Assembly: GCF_014636295.1 (NCBI RefSeq)
Contig: NZ_BMEC01000003.1
Coordinates: 372,001 to 436,000, forward strand
DNA length: 64,000 bases
Reading direction: 5' to 3'
From: Marivirga lumbricoides
GTDB taxonomy: Bacteria > Bacteroidota > Bacteroidia > Cytophagales > Cyclobacteriaceae
Part shown: positions 8,387 to 18,041 of the stretch, piece after piece
Layout: the number at the start of each line of letters is the position of its first letter
Position numbering within the stretch: position 1 is the stretch's first letter
Translations under genes and position numbers: made by a program
Notes under the pieces: generated by a model
Databases searched by the model: none
Told to the model about the DNA's origin: nothing
Seen by the model: only the letters and a program-made list of their open reading frames with translations

Positions 8387-9805
8387 TTATTCAACAACAA
8401 ATTTAGCAGACATTTTTCCTACCTGTAAAAAGTAAAATCCAGGCTTTAAATAACTAACATCCAACGTAAGTTGAGAAGTGGATTGGGTAATGTCCTGTTC
8501 CAGAAGCTTTCTTCCTTTCAGATCTATTATTCTTACTACACTATTTGTTTCTGAAATGGAAGGCAAACAAACTTGAAGGTATTGGCGGTGATTGCTTGGA
8601 TTAGGGTAAATGACCATTTCTTCACAATTGGGCTTTTCCTCTCTTATAATCGGATCAGGCGAAATATTTTCGGGAAGCTCTTCACACCCTAAAGCAAATG
8701 CCCATGAACTGGTAACTGTTTGATAAGGAGTAGAAATACTTAGAATTACTCTATAGGGCTTAAATGAAGTAAATGCTACGCTATCAGGCAGTCTTACTGA
8801 CAAAGTGAAAGGACCGTTGACCTGAAATTCAGTAAATTCATTTTCTTTTGCTATCTGATTGTTGAGTACCAAGCCGGGCAAATCTGTAAATACCCTGAGT
8901 GTGTCATTAGTGCTTCCATTGTTTTCTATAATTAATTGCTTGTCAATTTGACTAGCAGTCTCGTAGCAATTTAAATCAGACGTGCTTATGTCAATTTCTT
9001 TGTCTGCATCAACTATTTTATCTATTAGAATAACCTGATTCTCTCCAATATTTTGCCAATCTCCTCCCAGTTTACGCCATTGAATAATTTTGTAAGCAAT
9101 AGCATATTCTCCTAACAAATCCGGAGCATCCCAAATGATTTCTCCGGTTATTGGTGAAATTGAGTATTCTGGCTTGCCATTTTTTTCTTGATTACCTCTG
9201 CTAAAGTTGATATAGAAGAGTGAGTCATTAGGGTATCTGTAACTAATAATTGGAGATGAATTGCTTTGCTCAGGGATAATCAACTCGTAGGAAAGGCTGT
9301 CATCATCAGCATCGTAAGCTACAGGATTAGTTCTTTGTATTATTCCTTTTAAACCCCTCTGTATAGTAGTCAATTTTAAAAGTGGAGAGCTGTTAGTTCT
9401 GCTAACAGGAGAAACCAGAAGTGAGGAAGAAAAATAAAGAGGGATAGAATTTGAGTTCTGAAAGTTGATAATGCCATTGTTATAGAATTCTTCAGAATAG
9501 GAGATTGTATAAGTACCGCTACCACTATACGTATGCGCTACTACAAAGCTTACTAAATTAAAACCTTCCGAAATTTCTTTTGTTTTACTATTAAAAGGAG
9601 CTTGTAAGCTTGTGCCATCCCCAAAGCTTAATATTCCTGAGGCAGCCCCAACATCTGATTTTGAATCCACAAACAGGTAAACAGTAATTTCATATAGATT
9701 TCCACTAATCCATTCGGAGTGAATATAACCTCCTAATAGGTGTGAAGCTTTTGATTGATGAAAAGCTAAAAAGCTAAAAATGCATAAAATCAACTTCCAT
9801 TTCAT
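8387..9805 (-). CDS. Secreted protein with type IX secretion C-terminal signal
   Basis: 472 residues. Signal peptide (MKWKLILCIFSFLAFHQSKA) followed by SHLLGGYI, the usual mature start of a family of large Bacteroidota surface proteins with PKD/cadherin-like beta-domains. Motifs such as AYDADDDSLSYELI and EYSISPITGEIIWDAP are Ca-binding/cadherin-like. The last 80 residues (VIYPNPS...VVRIIDLKGRKLLEQ...LKPGFYFLQV...KFVVE) are a T9SS type A sorting domain, so the protein should be exported by the gliding/Por machinery and displayed on the surface. Specific function unknown. Convergent with the DUF3127 gene. Confidence 0.88.
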   Translation of the reverse strand: MKWKLILCIFSFLAFHQSKASHLLGGYIHSEWISGNLYEITVYLFVDSKSDVGAASGILSFGDGTSLQAPFNSKTKEISEGFNLVSFVVAHTYSGSGTYTISYSEEFYNNGIINFQNSNSIPLYFSSSLLVSPVSRTNSSPLLKLTTIQRGLKGIIQRTNPVAYDADDDSLSYELIIPEQSNSSPIISYRYPNDSLFYINFSRGNQEKNGKPEYSISPITGEIIWDAPDLLGEYAIAYKIIQWRKLGGDWQNIGENQVILIDKIVDADKEIDISTSDLNCYETASQIDKQLIIENNGSTNDTLRVFTDLPGLVLNNQIAKENEFTEFQVNGPFTLSVRLPDSVAFTSFKPYRVILSISTPYQTVTSSWAFALGCEELPENISPDPIIREEKPNCEEMVIYPNPSNHRQYLQVCLPSISETNSVVRIIDLKGRKLLEQDITQSTSQLTLDVSYLKPGFYFLQVGKMSAKFVVE

Positions 9806-9948
9806 TACCGTTTTTTTAAGGTTGTTATGAAGTTAATTACATTAACTGTGTAATGCAAATATTCAGTTAAATATTACATAGCCAGTCTATTAGGGAAAGT
9901 AATCAGCCACTTGTTTTCTATAGAAGTAGCTGATTAATGTTAAGGTGA

Positions 9949-11028
9949 TTATTCCTTTTCATCTTTATAGATGAATACTTTAGCTATATCAGAAGAGTTT
10001 TTATACCCTCTGAACATTCCATTGGAATTAAAAGGCATAGTAATGTTCCCTGCTTTGTCTAAGGCAATAATACCACCTTCACCTCCAAAATCTACTAGTT
10101 CATCCATCACAACTTTATCAGCTGCTTCTTTTAAGCTCATGCCGTTGTATTTCATTTTAGCAGCTATATCATAAGCTACCACACTTCTAATAAAGTACTC
10201 TCCATGCCCTGTTGCTGATACACCACACGTTTCATTGTCGGCATAGGTTCCGGCACCAATAATGGGTACGTCACCTACACGACCATATTTTTTATTGGTC
10301 ATTCCTCCTGTGGAAGTTCCCGCAGCAATATTTCCTTGTTTGTCCAGCGCCACACAGCCCACAGTACCAAATTTACTATCAGGAAAAGCGGCCAGGGCTG
10401 CAGCAGTTCCATTTTCTGTTTCTTTTTGTTTTACCCTTTGTAGTGCATCGTACCTGTTTTGTATAAAGAAATAAGATGGATCAACAATTTCCAGCCCTTG
10501 CTCTTTTGCAAATTGCTCTGCACCAGGGCCAGTCATCATTACATGCGGACTGTTTTCCATTACCGCTAAGGCAGCAGAAATAGGGCTTTTAACTTTTGTG
10601 AGTCCGGCAACGGCTCCTGCGTCTCTGCTTTCACCTTTCATAATAGCAGCATCCATTTCATTAGTGCCAGCACTCGTAAATACAGAACCTCTTCCAGCAT
10701 TGAATAATGGTGATTCCTCCATAATTTGTATGGCAGCTATTACGGCTTTACTAGCTGGTTCTCCATTTTCTAAAACAGCATAACCTGCCTCCAATGCTTC
10801 TGTAAGTTTTGCCCTGTAGGCTGAATCCTGCTCGGGAGAAATATTTTCTCTTTTGATGGTTCCAGCTCCGCCATGAATAACCAGACTTATAGGTCCTTGC
10901 CTTTTTTCACCAGCATCTGCTGAAGGACTTTTTTCAACATTTTTATCTTTATTGGACTCAGGTGACTGGCAAGCAGCACCCAGGAAAAGTATCACTACTA
11001 TCCATTTTACAAAATATAAGTTTTTCAT
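9949..11028 (-). CDS. Isoaspartyl peptidase/L-asparaginase, lipoprotein form
   Basis: 359 residues of the plant-type (Ntn-hydrolase) asparaginase/beta-aspartyl peptidase family. Residues after the linker begin PISLVIHGGAGT, the family start. Self-cleavage should occur before the Thr of FGTVGCVALD, which becomes the N-terminal nucleophile; the substrate loops GTSTGGMTNKKYGRVGD and GVSATGHGE are intact. The N-terminus has a lipobox (LGAAC) followed by a Ser/Lys/Asp-rich spacer, so the enzyme is probably anchored in the periplasm and hydrolyses isoaspartyl dipeptides or asparagine there. Length fits one uncleaved precursor. Confidence 0.93.
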   Translation of the reverse strand: MKNLYFVKWIVVILFLGAACQSPESNKDKNVEKSPSADAGEKRQGPISLVIHGGAGTIKRENISPEQDSAYRAKLTEALEAGYAVLENGEPASKAVIAAIQIMEESPLFNAGRGSVFTSAGTNEMDAAIMKGESRDAGAVAGLTKVKSPISAALAVMENSPHVMMTGPGAEQFAKEQGLEIVDPSYFFIQNRYDALQRVKQKETENGTAAALAAFPDSKFGTVGCVALDKQGNIAAGTSTGGMTNKKYGRVGDVPIIGAGTYADNETCGVSATGHGEYFIRSVVAYDIAAKMKYNGMSLKEAADKVVMDELVDFGGEGGIIALDKAGNITMPFNSNGMFRGYKNSSDIAKVFIYKDEKE

Positions 11029-11173
11029 TGATGTGATTTTTGTAAATTTTTGAAAGGGAAGTTACATAATAATGAGAATCAGAAAAATTAATAGTTGCAA
11101 TTATAGCCTGGGTTTTCTTCCATAAGCGCCAAAAAATGAATAATTTTCCTACTATTATTTAAATCTTTGATTT

Positions 11174-14100
11174 ATGAGTAAATTCTATACTTTTTTAATA
11201 GTCTGGTTTTCCATTGCCTTTATTTATAATGTAAATGCTCAGGAACAAAATAGCTTATATTTTCTTCAAACTTACGATGCCTCAGGCAAAGCACTTAATT
11301 CAGGCACAGCCATCATTATAGATCAGCAGGGTACTGGTGTTACCCATCAACAGAGTTTTGAAGGAGCTACAAGTGCCAAAGTTTTTACAATGGATAGCTC
11401 TGTTCACAACATCTCCACTATAAATGGTTTTGATGCAGCCTCCGGCTTGGTAAAGTTTTCTGTTGATAATAACCTCACAGTAAAATTTCAGCCAGCTAAG
11501 GTTTCTTCTTCGCCTTTAAAAGAAAAGGAGAGTGCAAAACTGTTGTCCCGCACTGCTATTCAAAAAGTAGAGAATCAGAATGTTATCCTTTCTATTTCAT
11601 CTAATCTGACAGGTTATGGAAACTTTTATCTGGTACCGGATAATATTCAAAAATCCTCTACAGGAGCAGCTGTGTTTAAAAATAATGAGTTAGTAGCAGT
11701 AGTTGTGCCGGGCATTAGTGGTGTAAATGGAACTGTGCTGGTAGATGCGGACAGAATTGCTAAAATGGGAAATGTAACAAATGGATTTTCAAATTTTGCT
11801 AAAAGTATAAAGTCTGATCAAAGTGCTTTAGCTGCTCTGGGCTTTTATGCTTCCGGGGAGTGGCAGAAAGCAGCTACGGCATTTGGCAGTTATGCCTCTG
11901 GCAGTCCTAAAGAAGAATTTGGATGGAAGATGGCAGGTTTTGCTGCTTACCAGCAAGGGGATTTTACAAAAAGCATAGAATATTTAAGCAAGGCATTACA
12001 ATTAAAGTCAGATGCGCTAGTATTTTCCACAAGAGGTTTAGCATATTTTAATACTAAAGACTATGCGAAAGCTATAAGTGACTTCAGCCAGGGCGCTGCA
12101 GAAAAAAGAGATGAAGTTAAATGGTTTGCCTCAAAAGGGATTGCTCATTATGAATTGGATCAGATTGAATTAGCCATTCCTGACTTGCAAAAAGCTATGT
12201 CTTTAAAAGCAGAAGATCCTCAGGTGGCGTATTATTTAGGAAATGCTCTTTTTAAACAGGAAAAATATGCTGAAGCCATTAAAGCTTATGATGTTGCAGT
12301 AGGTCAGAATATGAAAAGTGAGCTGCTATTTAACAATAGAGGAAAAGCAAAATATAATTTAAAGCAATATGAAGCTGCTATAGAGGATTATAACCAGGCA
12401 ATAGCTGTAAAAGCAAACTATGATAAAGCATACGAAAACAGGGGAGCAGCAAATTTTGTCCTTGAAAAATGGGAGTCTGTCATTAAGGATTACAGAAAGG
12501 CAATTGATTTGGGCTTGTCTGATAAACAGGTTTTTTATGACCTGGCAGTTGCTTATTTAAAAAGCAACGATAAAAAGCAGGCTACTGAATTTTTTACGAA
12601 AGCGATTCAAGCCGGATACAATGACGCAAAGGTTTACCAGTTAAGAGGAGAAGCCTATTTAACAGTGAATGACTACGCAAAAGCAGCTTCAGATTTTAAA
12701 GATGCTATCAGCAGAGGAGCAAATGATGGTGCTATTTTTCAATTGCTGGGTGAAGCTCAATACAAGAGTAATAATTATCAGGAATCTGTAACCAACCTGG
12801 AAAGAGCTATTTCTTTCGGAATTCAGGATAGTGCCCTATTTGTGTATGCAGCAAAAGCTAACCAGGCACTCAATAGAAATGAGCAAGCAGTGGATTTCTA
12901 TAAGAAAGGGATTGCCCTGGGAGCTAAAAATCCTCAAGTATTGGCGGATTATGCTATTCTACTTTATGAAACCGGGAAAAATGATGAAGCTAAATCGAGC
13001 ATAGAAAAGGCTCTATCGGCAGGAGCAAAATCTCCTAAATTATTGCTCTATAGTGGTTTAATAGCTGCTAAAAATCAGCAATGGGATTTAGCCATTCAAC
13101 AATTAACAAAAGCTGAAGCTGGTGGGGTTAAAGATAATTCCTTATCTGCAGGTTTGGGAATGGCTTATTATGGAAAGCAAGACTATGAAAAGGCTATAAC
13201 TCAACTAAAGCAAGCAGTAAGCCAGGGAAATACCGCACCGGAAGTATACCAGAATTTAGGTTTGGCTTACTTTAATCAAAAGCAATATGAGGAAGCCTCT
13301 AAAGCACTGGGTGCAGCAATCCAGGGCGGACTTAACTCCAAAGAAATCAATCGCGCTTTGGGAATCGCTCAATATCAATTGAAAAATTATAAACCTGCGG
13401 TTGTTTACCTGCAGAAAGCAGAAGAGCTCGGGGATAAGTCGCTGGATATTTATGAGTACAGAGGTTTAGCTAATTATGAGCTCAAATCAGCTGAACCTGC
13501 ACTTTCTGACTTGAGCAAAGCTTCTGAAATGGGATCTCAAGTGGCTGATGTTTATTATTTTCTTGGTAACCTTCACTTTAAAAATGAAAACTTCGATAAA
13601 GCCATTACTGCCTATGACAAAGCGGTTCAACTGGGTGCCAATGAAGCCATAGTTTATAATAACAGAGGGAAAGCTAAATTTAATCAGGAAAAAATTAGTG
13701 AGGCCATAAAAGATTATGACCAGGCCTTAACAAAAGATGCTGGTTTTGCACAAGCTTTATTAAACAGAGGTACAGCTTACTATCAGCAAAAAAATTATGC
13801 TGCCGCCATTGCAGATTTAGAAAAGGCAGAACCCAAAAATGTATTAATACATGAGATGCTGGCATTAGCTTATTACCAAACACAAGCCTGGGACAAATCC
13901 TTAGCCAGTATGCAGAGTGCTATACAGGGAGGGATAAATAACCCTCAACTATACTATTTTAAAGGGAATATCCTATTTAATAAAAATGATTACAAAGGAG
14001 CAATTGCTGATTATCAGAAAGCAGAGGCGGGAGGAATTAACGATAAAGAATTATTTGCCAATAAAGGAAAGGCTTTCTATGAGTTGAAAAATTATTCAGA

Positions 14101-15913
14101 AGCTGTTACTGGTTTAACCAAAGCGGTAGAAGCCGGGATAAATGAGCCACAAGTTATTGAAAACCTCGGTAATGCACTTTATGAGGTAAAAAGGTATGAA
14201 GATGCAGCTAATTACTTACAAAAGGCTACAAGTGCCGGAAGCAAAAATCCAGAAACTTTCTACAATTATGGAAACACACTTTTTAGATCCGAAAAGTTCA
14301 GTGAAGCTATTTTGGCTTATGATAAGGCCATAGAATTAGGTAAAACGGATGAAGTGATTTACAACAATAGAGGAAAGGCAAAAGCTATGCTAAAAAACCA
14401 TGATGCAGCACTGGCGGATTATAATAAGGCTTTGCAAATTAAACCTGAGTATGGCCAGGCATTATTAAATAGGGCCAACAGCTTCTATATTACTAACCAA
14501 CATGAAAATGCAATAAAAGATTATGATAAAGTTATTTTACTCAATCTAACCGATGAAAACACCTTTATTAATCTGGGGCTCAGCTATTACAAGCTTCAAA
14601 ACTACGAGAAGGTGGTTGAAACGATGAACCAGGCTTCTCAAAGAGCCAACCCAACATCAGATTTATTTTATGCAAGAGGTAATGCATATTTCAATCTCAA
14701 AAATCAGGAACTGGCTTTTGCAGATTTAAATCAGGCAGTAAGTTTGGGAGATAAAAATGGGGAGACCTACTATAACCGGGGAACAATTTTCTTCAGTAAA
14801 AATGAGTTTGAGCCTGCTATTGCTGATTTTAATAAAGCTGAAGAACTCGGGGTGAAAGAGGCAGATCTTTTTTATAAAAGGGGAGTAGCCTTTTATGAAA
14901 CTAAAGAGTGGCAGAAAGCGCTATCGGATCTTGATAAGGCTATTCAATTAAATAGCAGTTTATCCAAAGCTTACGCCTACAGAGGTGATGCTAAATTTAG
15001 GTTAAAAGACTACCAGGGAGCTATTGCTGATTACAATAGTGCCATTTCAGGGGGAGTGGAAGAAGCTATTTACTACAATAACAGAGGTAAAGCCAAGCAG
15101 TTAACAGGTGGTCTTCAAAATGCAATTGAAGATTATAATAAAGCTATTCAGCTAGATAAAGATTATGCAAGAGCCTATGAAAACCGGGCAGCAGCTTATT
15201 TTGAAATCAAGAATTATGAAGGTGTGGTAAATGATGTTGATCAGCTTGAGCAGCTGGGAGAAGCTAATCCGGAAATGTATTTACTAAAAGCAGAATCTTA
15301 TTATGTTCTGGAAGATTGGCCGGGTGTAATTTCTTACTTTGAAAAAGCTGTACAAGGCGGGGCCGCTAAACCAGACTCATACTTTAAAAGAGGAAGGGCT
15401 TATTTAGAAGTGGAGGACTACAACGCTGCATTGGCAGATTTTAACAAAGCCATTGAAAATGATCCTAACAATCCGGCACTTCACCTGTACAGGGCGCAAT
15501 GCTACATCTACCTGGGTAATGCCAGAGCGGCCCTGGAAGATTATTCAAAAGCAATAACTCTTAATCCTGATAATACAGATGCCTACAATAACAGAGCAGT
15601 GTTGAAAGAGGAGCTAGAGGATTGGGAGGGAGCCTTGCTTGACTACGATAAAATTATTCAGTTGAACCCTAATGATGCAGCAGCTTATTATTACAGAGGA
15701 AATATTAAATCTGTGCTGGAAAACTATATGACTGCTATGAAAGACTTAGACAAAGCAATAGAGCTGGATAATAGCAAATCAGCATACTTTAAATTAAGAG
15801 GAAATATAAAATACCAGATGGAGGATGATCAGGGCGCTTGCCAGGACTGGCAAAAAGCTAAAAGTATGGGAGAAAAAAGTGTGGACTACTACATTAACCA
15901 GTATTGTAAATAA
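11174..15913 (+). CDS. Giant periplasmic TPR protein with degenerate trypsin-like head
   Basis: 1579 residues with a signal peptide (cleaved near NVNAQ, residue 23). Residues about 40-200 follow the layout of an HtrA-like trypsin domain (SGTAIIIDQQGTGVTHQQSF; GFDAASGLVKF; SSTGAAVFKNNELVAVV), but the expected His, Asp and Ser positions are not conserved, so it looks catalytically dead. From about residue 220 to the end the chain is TPR after TPR, about 40 repeats of 34 residues, many with NNRGKAK...AIxDYxxAI. It should be a long superhelical scaffold. AATCTTTG (11162-11169), one mismatch from the -7 consensus, ends 4 nt before the ATG. A strong terminator follows. Partners unknown. Confidence 0.9.
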   Translation: MSKFYTFLIVWFSIAFIYNVNAQEQNSLYFLQTYDASGKALNSGTAIIIDQQGTGVTHQQSFEGATSAKVFTMDSSVHNISTINGFDAASGLVKFSVDNNLTVKFQPAKVSSSPLKEKESAKLLSRTAIQKVENQNVILSISSNLTGYGNFYLVPDNIQKSSTGAAVFKNNELVAVVVPGISGVNGTVLVDADRIAKMGNVTNGFSNFAKSIKSDQSALAALGFYASGEWQKAATAFGSYASGSPKEEFGWKMAGFAAYQQGDFTKSIEYLSKALQLKSDALVFSTRGLAYFNTKDYAKAISDFSQGAAEKRDEVKWFASKGIAHYELDQIELAIPDLQKAMSLKAEDPQVAYYLGNALFKQEKYAEAIKAYDVAVGQNMKSELLFNNRGKAKYNLKQYEAAIEDYNQAIAVKANYDKAYENRGAANFVLEKWESVIKDYRKAIDLGLSDKQVFYDLAVAYLKSNDKKQATEFFTKAIQAGYNDAKVYQLRGEAYLTVNDYAKAASDFKDAISRGANDGAIFQLLGEAQYKSNNYQESVTNLERAISFGIQDSALFVYAAKANQALNRNEQAVDFYKKGIALGAKNPQVLADYAILLYETGKNDEAKSSIEKALSAGAKSPKLLLYSGLIAAKNQQWDLAIQQLTKAEAGGVKDNSLSAGLGMAYYGKQDYEKAITQLKQAVSQGNTAPEVYQNLGLAYFNQKQYEEASKALGAAIQGGLNSKEINRALGIAQYQLKNYKPAVVYLQKAEELGDKSLDIYEYRGLANYELKSAEPALSDLSKASEMGSQVADVYYFLGNLHFKNENFDKAITAYDKAVQLGANEAIVYNNRGKAKFNQEKISEAIKDYDQALTKDAGFAQALLNRGTAYYQQKNYAAAIADLEKAEPKNVLIHEMLALAYYQTQAWDKSLASMQSAIQGGINNPQLYYFKGNILFNKNDYKGAIADYQKAEAGGINDKELFANKGKAFYELKNYSEAVTGLTKAVEAGINEPQVIENLGNALYEVKRYEDAANYLQKATSAGSKNPETFYNYGNTLFRSEKFSEAILAYDKAIELGKTDEVIYNNRGKAKAMLKNHDAALADYNKALQIKPEYGQALLNRANSFYITNQHENAIKDYDKVILLNLTDENTFINLGLSYYKLQNYEKVVETMNQASQRANPTSDLFYARGNAYFNLKNQELAFADLNQAVSLGDKNGETYYNRGTIFFSKNEFEPAIADFNKAEELGVKEADLFYKRGVAFYETKEWQKALSDLDKAIQLNSSLSKAYAYRGDAKFRLKDYQGAIADYNSAISGGVEEAIYYNNRGKAKQLTGGLQNAIEDYNKAIQLDKDYARAYENRAAAYFEIKNYEGVVNDVDQLEQLGEANPEMYLLKAESYYVLEDWPGVISYFEKAVQGGAAKPDSYFKRGRAYLEVEDYNAALADFNKAIENDPNNPALHLYRAQCYIYLGNARAALEDYSKAITLNPDNTDAYNNRAVLKEELEDWEGALLDYDKIIQLNPNDAAAYYYRGNIKSVLENYMTAMKDLDKAIELDNSKSAYFKLRGNIKYQMEDDQGACQDWQKAKSMGEKSVDYYINQYCK

Positions 15914-15916
15914 TAC

Positions 15917-15951
15917 AAATCCCGGCTCCGAAAAAGAGTCGGGATTTTTTT
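15917..15951. terminator. Rho-independent terminator
   Basis: AATCCCGGCTC (15918-15928) pairs with GAGTCGGGATT (15936-15946) with one mismatch, followed by T's. It lies between the convergent TPR gene and aroQ. Confidence 0.88.
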
Positions 15952-15966
15952 ATATCTATCAATTAT

Positions 15967-16386
15967 TTAATTCTGATTAAAGTAGTCAATAGCCAGTTGA
16001 TACCCTCTTAAACCTAAGCCCGCTATTAACCCTATACATTTAGAAGAAATAATACTTTTATGCCTGAATTCTTCTCTTTTATAAATGTTTGAGATATGCA
16101 CTTCAATTACAGGCGTGCCGATGGCCCCGATAGCATCATGTAGGGCTACTGAAGTGTGTGTATAAGCCGCTGCATTTAAAATAATGCCGTCAAAATTATC
16201 ATCAGCATTTTGAATGGCTTCTACAAGTTCTCCCTCAATATTCGATTGAAAGTAGCTTAGTTCTAACCCCTGATTAAGCTTTTTTAACTCCTTAAAATAT
16301 TCTTCGAAAGAAGCTGCCCCATAAATTTCAGGTTCTCTTTTCCCTAATAGATTTAAATTTGGTCCATTAATGATGATGATTCGCAT
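15967..16386 (-). CDS. aroQ: 3-dehydroquinate dehydratase, type II
   Basis: 139 residues, the usual length of the type II enzyme, which dehydrates 3-dehydroquinate to 3-dehydroshikimate in the shikimate pathway and forms dodecamers. Diagnostic segments: INGPNLNLLGKREPEIYG with the catalytic Tyr and Arg, ILNAAAYTHTSVALHDAI, and VEVHISNIYKREEFRHKS with the active-site His. The start codon is only 20 nt from that of the divergent xerD, so the two promoters must lie partly inside each other's coding region. Confidence 0.97.
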   Translation of the reverse strand: MRIIIINGPNLNLLGKREPEIYGAASFEEYFKELKKLNQGLELSYFQSNIEGELVEAIQNADDNFDGIILNAAAYTHTSVALHDAIGAIGTPVIEVHISNIYKREEFRHKSIISSKCIGLIAGLGLRGYQLAIDYFNQN

Positions 16387-16395
16387 TTTATCGTA

Positions 16396-16403
16396 TAATT
16401 TCG
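16396..16403 (+). promoter_or_regulatory. Possible -7 element for leaderless xerD
   Basis: TAATTTCG differs from TAnnTTTG by one base and ends 3 nt before the ATG at 16407. If used, xerD would have no leader, and its -33 region would lie inside aroQ. No TTG is evident at the right distance. Confidence 0.3.
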
Positions 16404-16406
16404 TTG

Positions 16407-17306
16407 ATGGCTTGGACGACCTTTCTTACTGAATTTGAAAATTATCTTAAACTTGAACGCTCATTAGCTGAAAACACTGTGAGCGCCTATGTTCATGATG
16501 TGTTAAAGCTAAAACAGTTTCTTGACATCTGCAATCGGAATGTATCTCCTCTCGAAGTTGAGGGCACAGACATACAGAATTTTCTGGAATATGTGCATGA
16601 ATTGGGGATGACGGTGCACACTCAGGCACGCGTAGTTTCCGGAATAAAATCATTTTATAAATACTTGCTGTTCGAGGATGTAATTGTAAGCAACCCTGCT
16701 GAATTGATAGAAGCTCCGAAACTAGGTAGAAAACTTCCTGATGTACTCAGCTATAACGAAATTGAACAAATTCTTAATAGCATTGATATGACTGAGGCCA
16801 ATGCGCAGAGGGATAGGGCCATGTTGGAGGTGCTTTACAGCTCTGGTTTAAGGGTTTCTGAACTCACTCAGTTGAAAATATCTAATGTTTATTTTGATAT
16901 AGGCTTTTTGCGGGTGATAGGGAAAGGCAGTAAAGAAAGATTGGTTCCCATAGGGAAGGATGCCTTAAAATACATGAAAATTTACTTGGATGAAGTGAGG
17001 GTTCATCAGAATTTTAAGCCGGCATGCAGGGATATTGTATTTCTTAATCGTTTTGGTGCTAACCTAAGTCGTATTTCAGTCTTCACCATGGTAAAGAAAA
17101 AAACTTTAATGGCCGGGATAAAAAAGAAGGTGAGCCCTCATACATTCAGGCATTCATTTGCTACACATTTAATTGAAGGAGGAGCAGATTTAAGGGCAGT
17201 GCAGGAGATGCTGGGACATGAATCAATCACCACTACTGAAATTTATACCCATTTGGACAGGGATTTTCTTCAGCAAACCTTAAAGTCATTTCATCCCAGG
17301 GCTTAA
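16407..17306 (+). CDS. xerD: Tyrosine recombinase XerD
   Basis: About 299 residues, the standard XerC/XerD length. With XerC it resolves chromosome dimers at dif. N-terminal SAM-like core-binding domain (about 1-100), then the catalytic domain with Arg in SSGLRVSEL, Lys in GKGSKERLVP, HTFRHSFATHL (His and Arg), GHESITTTEIYTHLD (His and nucleophile Tyr). XerD is preferred to XerC from overall sequence feel. A TTG at 16404 is in frame but directly precedes the ATG, which I take as the start. Immediately followed by a convergent small gene. Confidence 0.92.
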   Translation: MAWTTFLTEFENYLKLERSLAENTVSAYVHDVLKLKQFLDICNRNVSPLEVEGTDIQNFLEYVHELGMTVHTQARVVSGIKSFYKYLLFEDVIVSNPAELIEAPKLGRKLPDVLSYNEIEQILNSIDMTEANAQRDRAMLEVLYSSGLRVSELTQLKISNVYFDIGFLRVIGKGSKERLVPIGKDALKYMKIYLDEVRVHQNFKPACRDIVFLNRFGANLSRISVFTMVKKKTLMAGIKKKVSPHTFRHSFATHLIEGGADLRAVQEMLGHESITTTEIYTHLDRDFLQQTLKSFHPRA

Positions 17307-17307
17307 A

Positions 17308-17556
17308 TTATTTCTTTTCATCAGCTTTTCTGGTAATAGCAAAATAGATTACATACAACCAGCTAAGCAGTCCGGAGATGATAACAAAAAGAATTGACTT
17401 ATTTCTTTCCCAGGATAAAATTGCAGCTATTACACTGCCAAGCCCTATTCCATTTTTTACTACGGTACTTTTAACCTCAGAACTAACTGAATCTTGAGAG
17501 AAAATCTCAAATGAGATGAGTAAAAATAATAATAAGAATATGGCTGGTTTTTTCAT
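17308..17556 (-). CDS. Small membrane protein, unknown
   Basis: 82 residues: an N-terminal signal-like helix (MKKPAIFLLLFLLISFEIFSQ), then a short polar stretch and one or two membrane helices (IGLGSVIAAILSW; SILFVIISGLLSWLYVIYFAI) with a basic tail. No family recognised. It is the last gene of the coaD operon, 24 nt after coaD, and its stop is 1 nt from that of xerD on the other strand. Confidence 0.65.
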   Translation of the reverse strand: MKKPAIFLLLFLLISFEIFSQDSVSSEVKSTVVKNGIGLGSVIAAILSWERNKSILFVIISGLLSWLYVIYFAITRKADEKK

Positions 17557-17580
17557 TGGTTGAATTTATACTTTTTAGCT

Positions 17581-18039
17581 CTATAGATCGTAAGGCAGAA
17601 ACTCATTCACATCGCCTTTAAATTTATGTACCTCTCTAATAATAGTGGAACTTATAGCTGCGTATTGCGAAGTGGTAATCAGGAAAACAGAATCCAGGTT
17701 AGCATTTAGATGCTTGTTTACCGTAGCTATGCTGTTTTCGTATTCAAAATCAGTGGTGTTTCTTAACCCCCTTAATAAAAAGCCTGCACCCAATTCTTTA
17801 GCCAGGTTAGAGGTCAGTTTGTTATAAACAATAACAGATACCCTTGGCTCATCCTTAAAGGTTTCATTAAGCTTTTCAACCATAAAATCAATATCAAAAT
17901 AGCGGTTATGCTTTTTTGAATTGTATCCTATAGCAATTATAATCTCATCAAATAAATTAAGACCTCGGTTTACAATATCATAGTGACCTTTAGTAAACGG
18001 ATCAAAGGAACCGGGGAATAAAGCGATACGCTTTTGCAT
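17581..18039 (-). CDS. coaD: Phosphopantetheine adenylyltransferase
   Basis: 152 residues, standard length. It joins ATP and 4'-phosphopantetheine to make dephospho-CoA, the fourth step of CoA synthesis. The nucleotidyltransferase motif GSFDPFTKGH is at the N-terminus, the LLRGLRNTTDFEYE segment binds phosphopantetheine and ISSTIIRE is the ATP-binding ISSTxxR motif. It lies 2 nt after the DUF3822 gene, a pairing seen throughout Bacteroidota. Confidence 0.97.
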   Translation of the reverse strand: MQKRIALFPGSFDPFTKGHYDIVNRGLNLFDEIIIAIGYNSKKHNRYFDIDFMVEKLNETFKDEPRVSVIVYNKLTSNLAKELGAGFLLRGLRNTTDFEYENSIATVNKHLNANLDSVFLITTSQYAAISSTIIREVHKFKGDVNEFLPYDL

Positions 18040-18041
18040 AA

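Noticed and set aside
9900-9938. A hairpin (TAATCAGC...GCTGATTA) between the asparaginase and T9SS-protein genes as terminator
   Set aside because: The stem has a mismatch and no T-run on the relevant strand; too weak to call.
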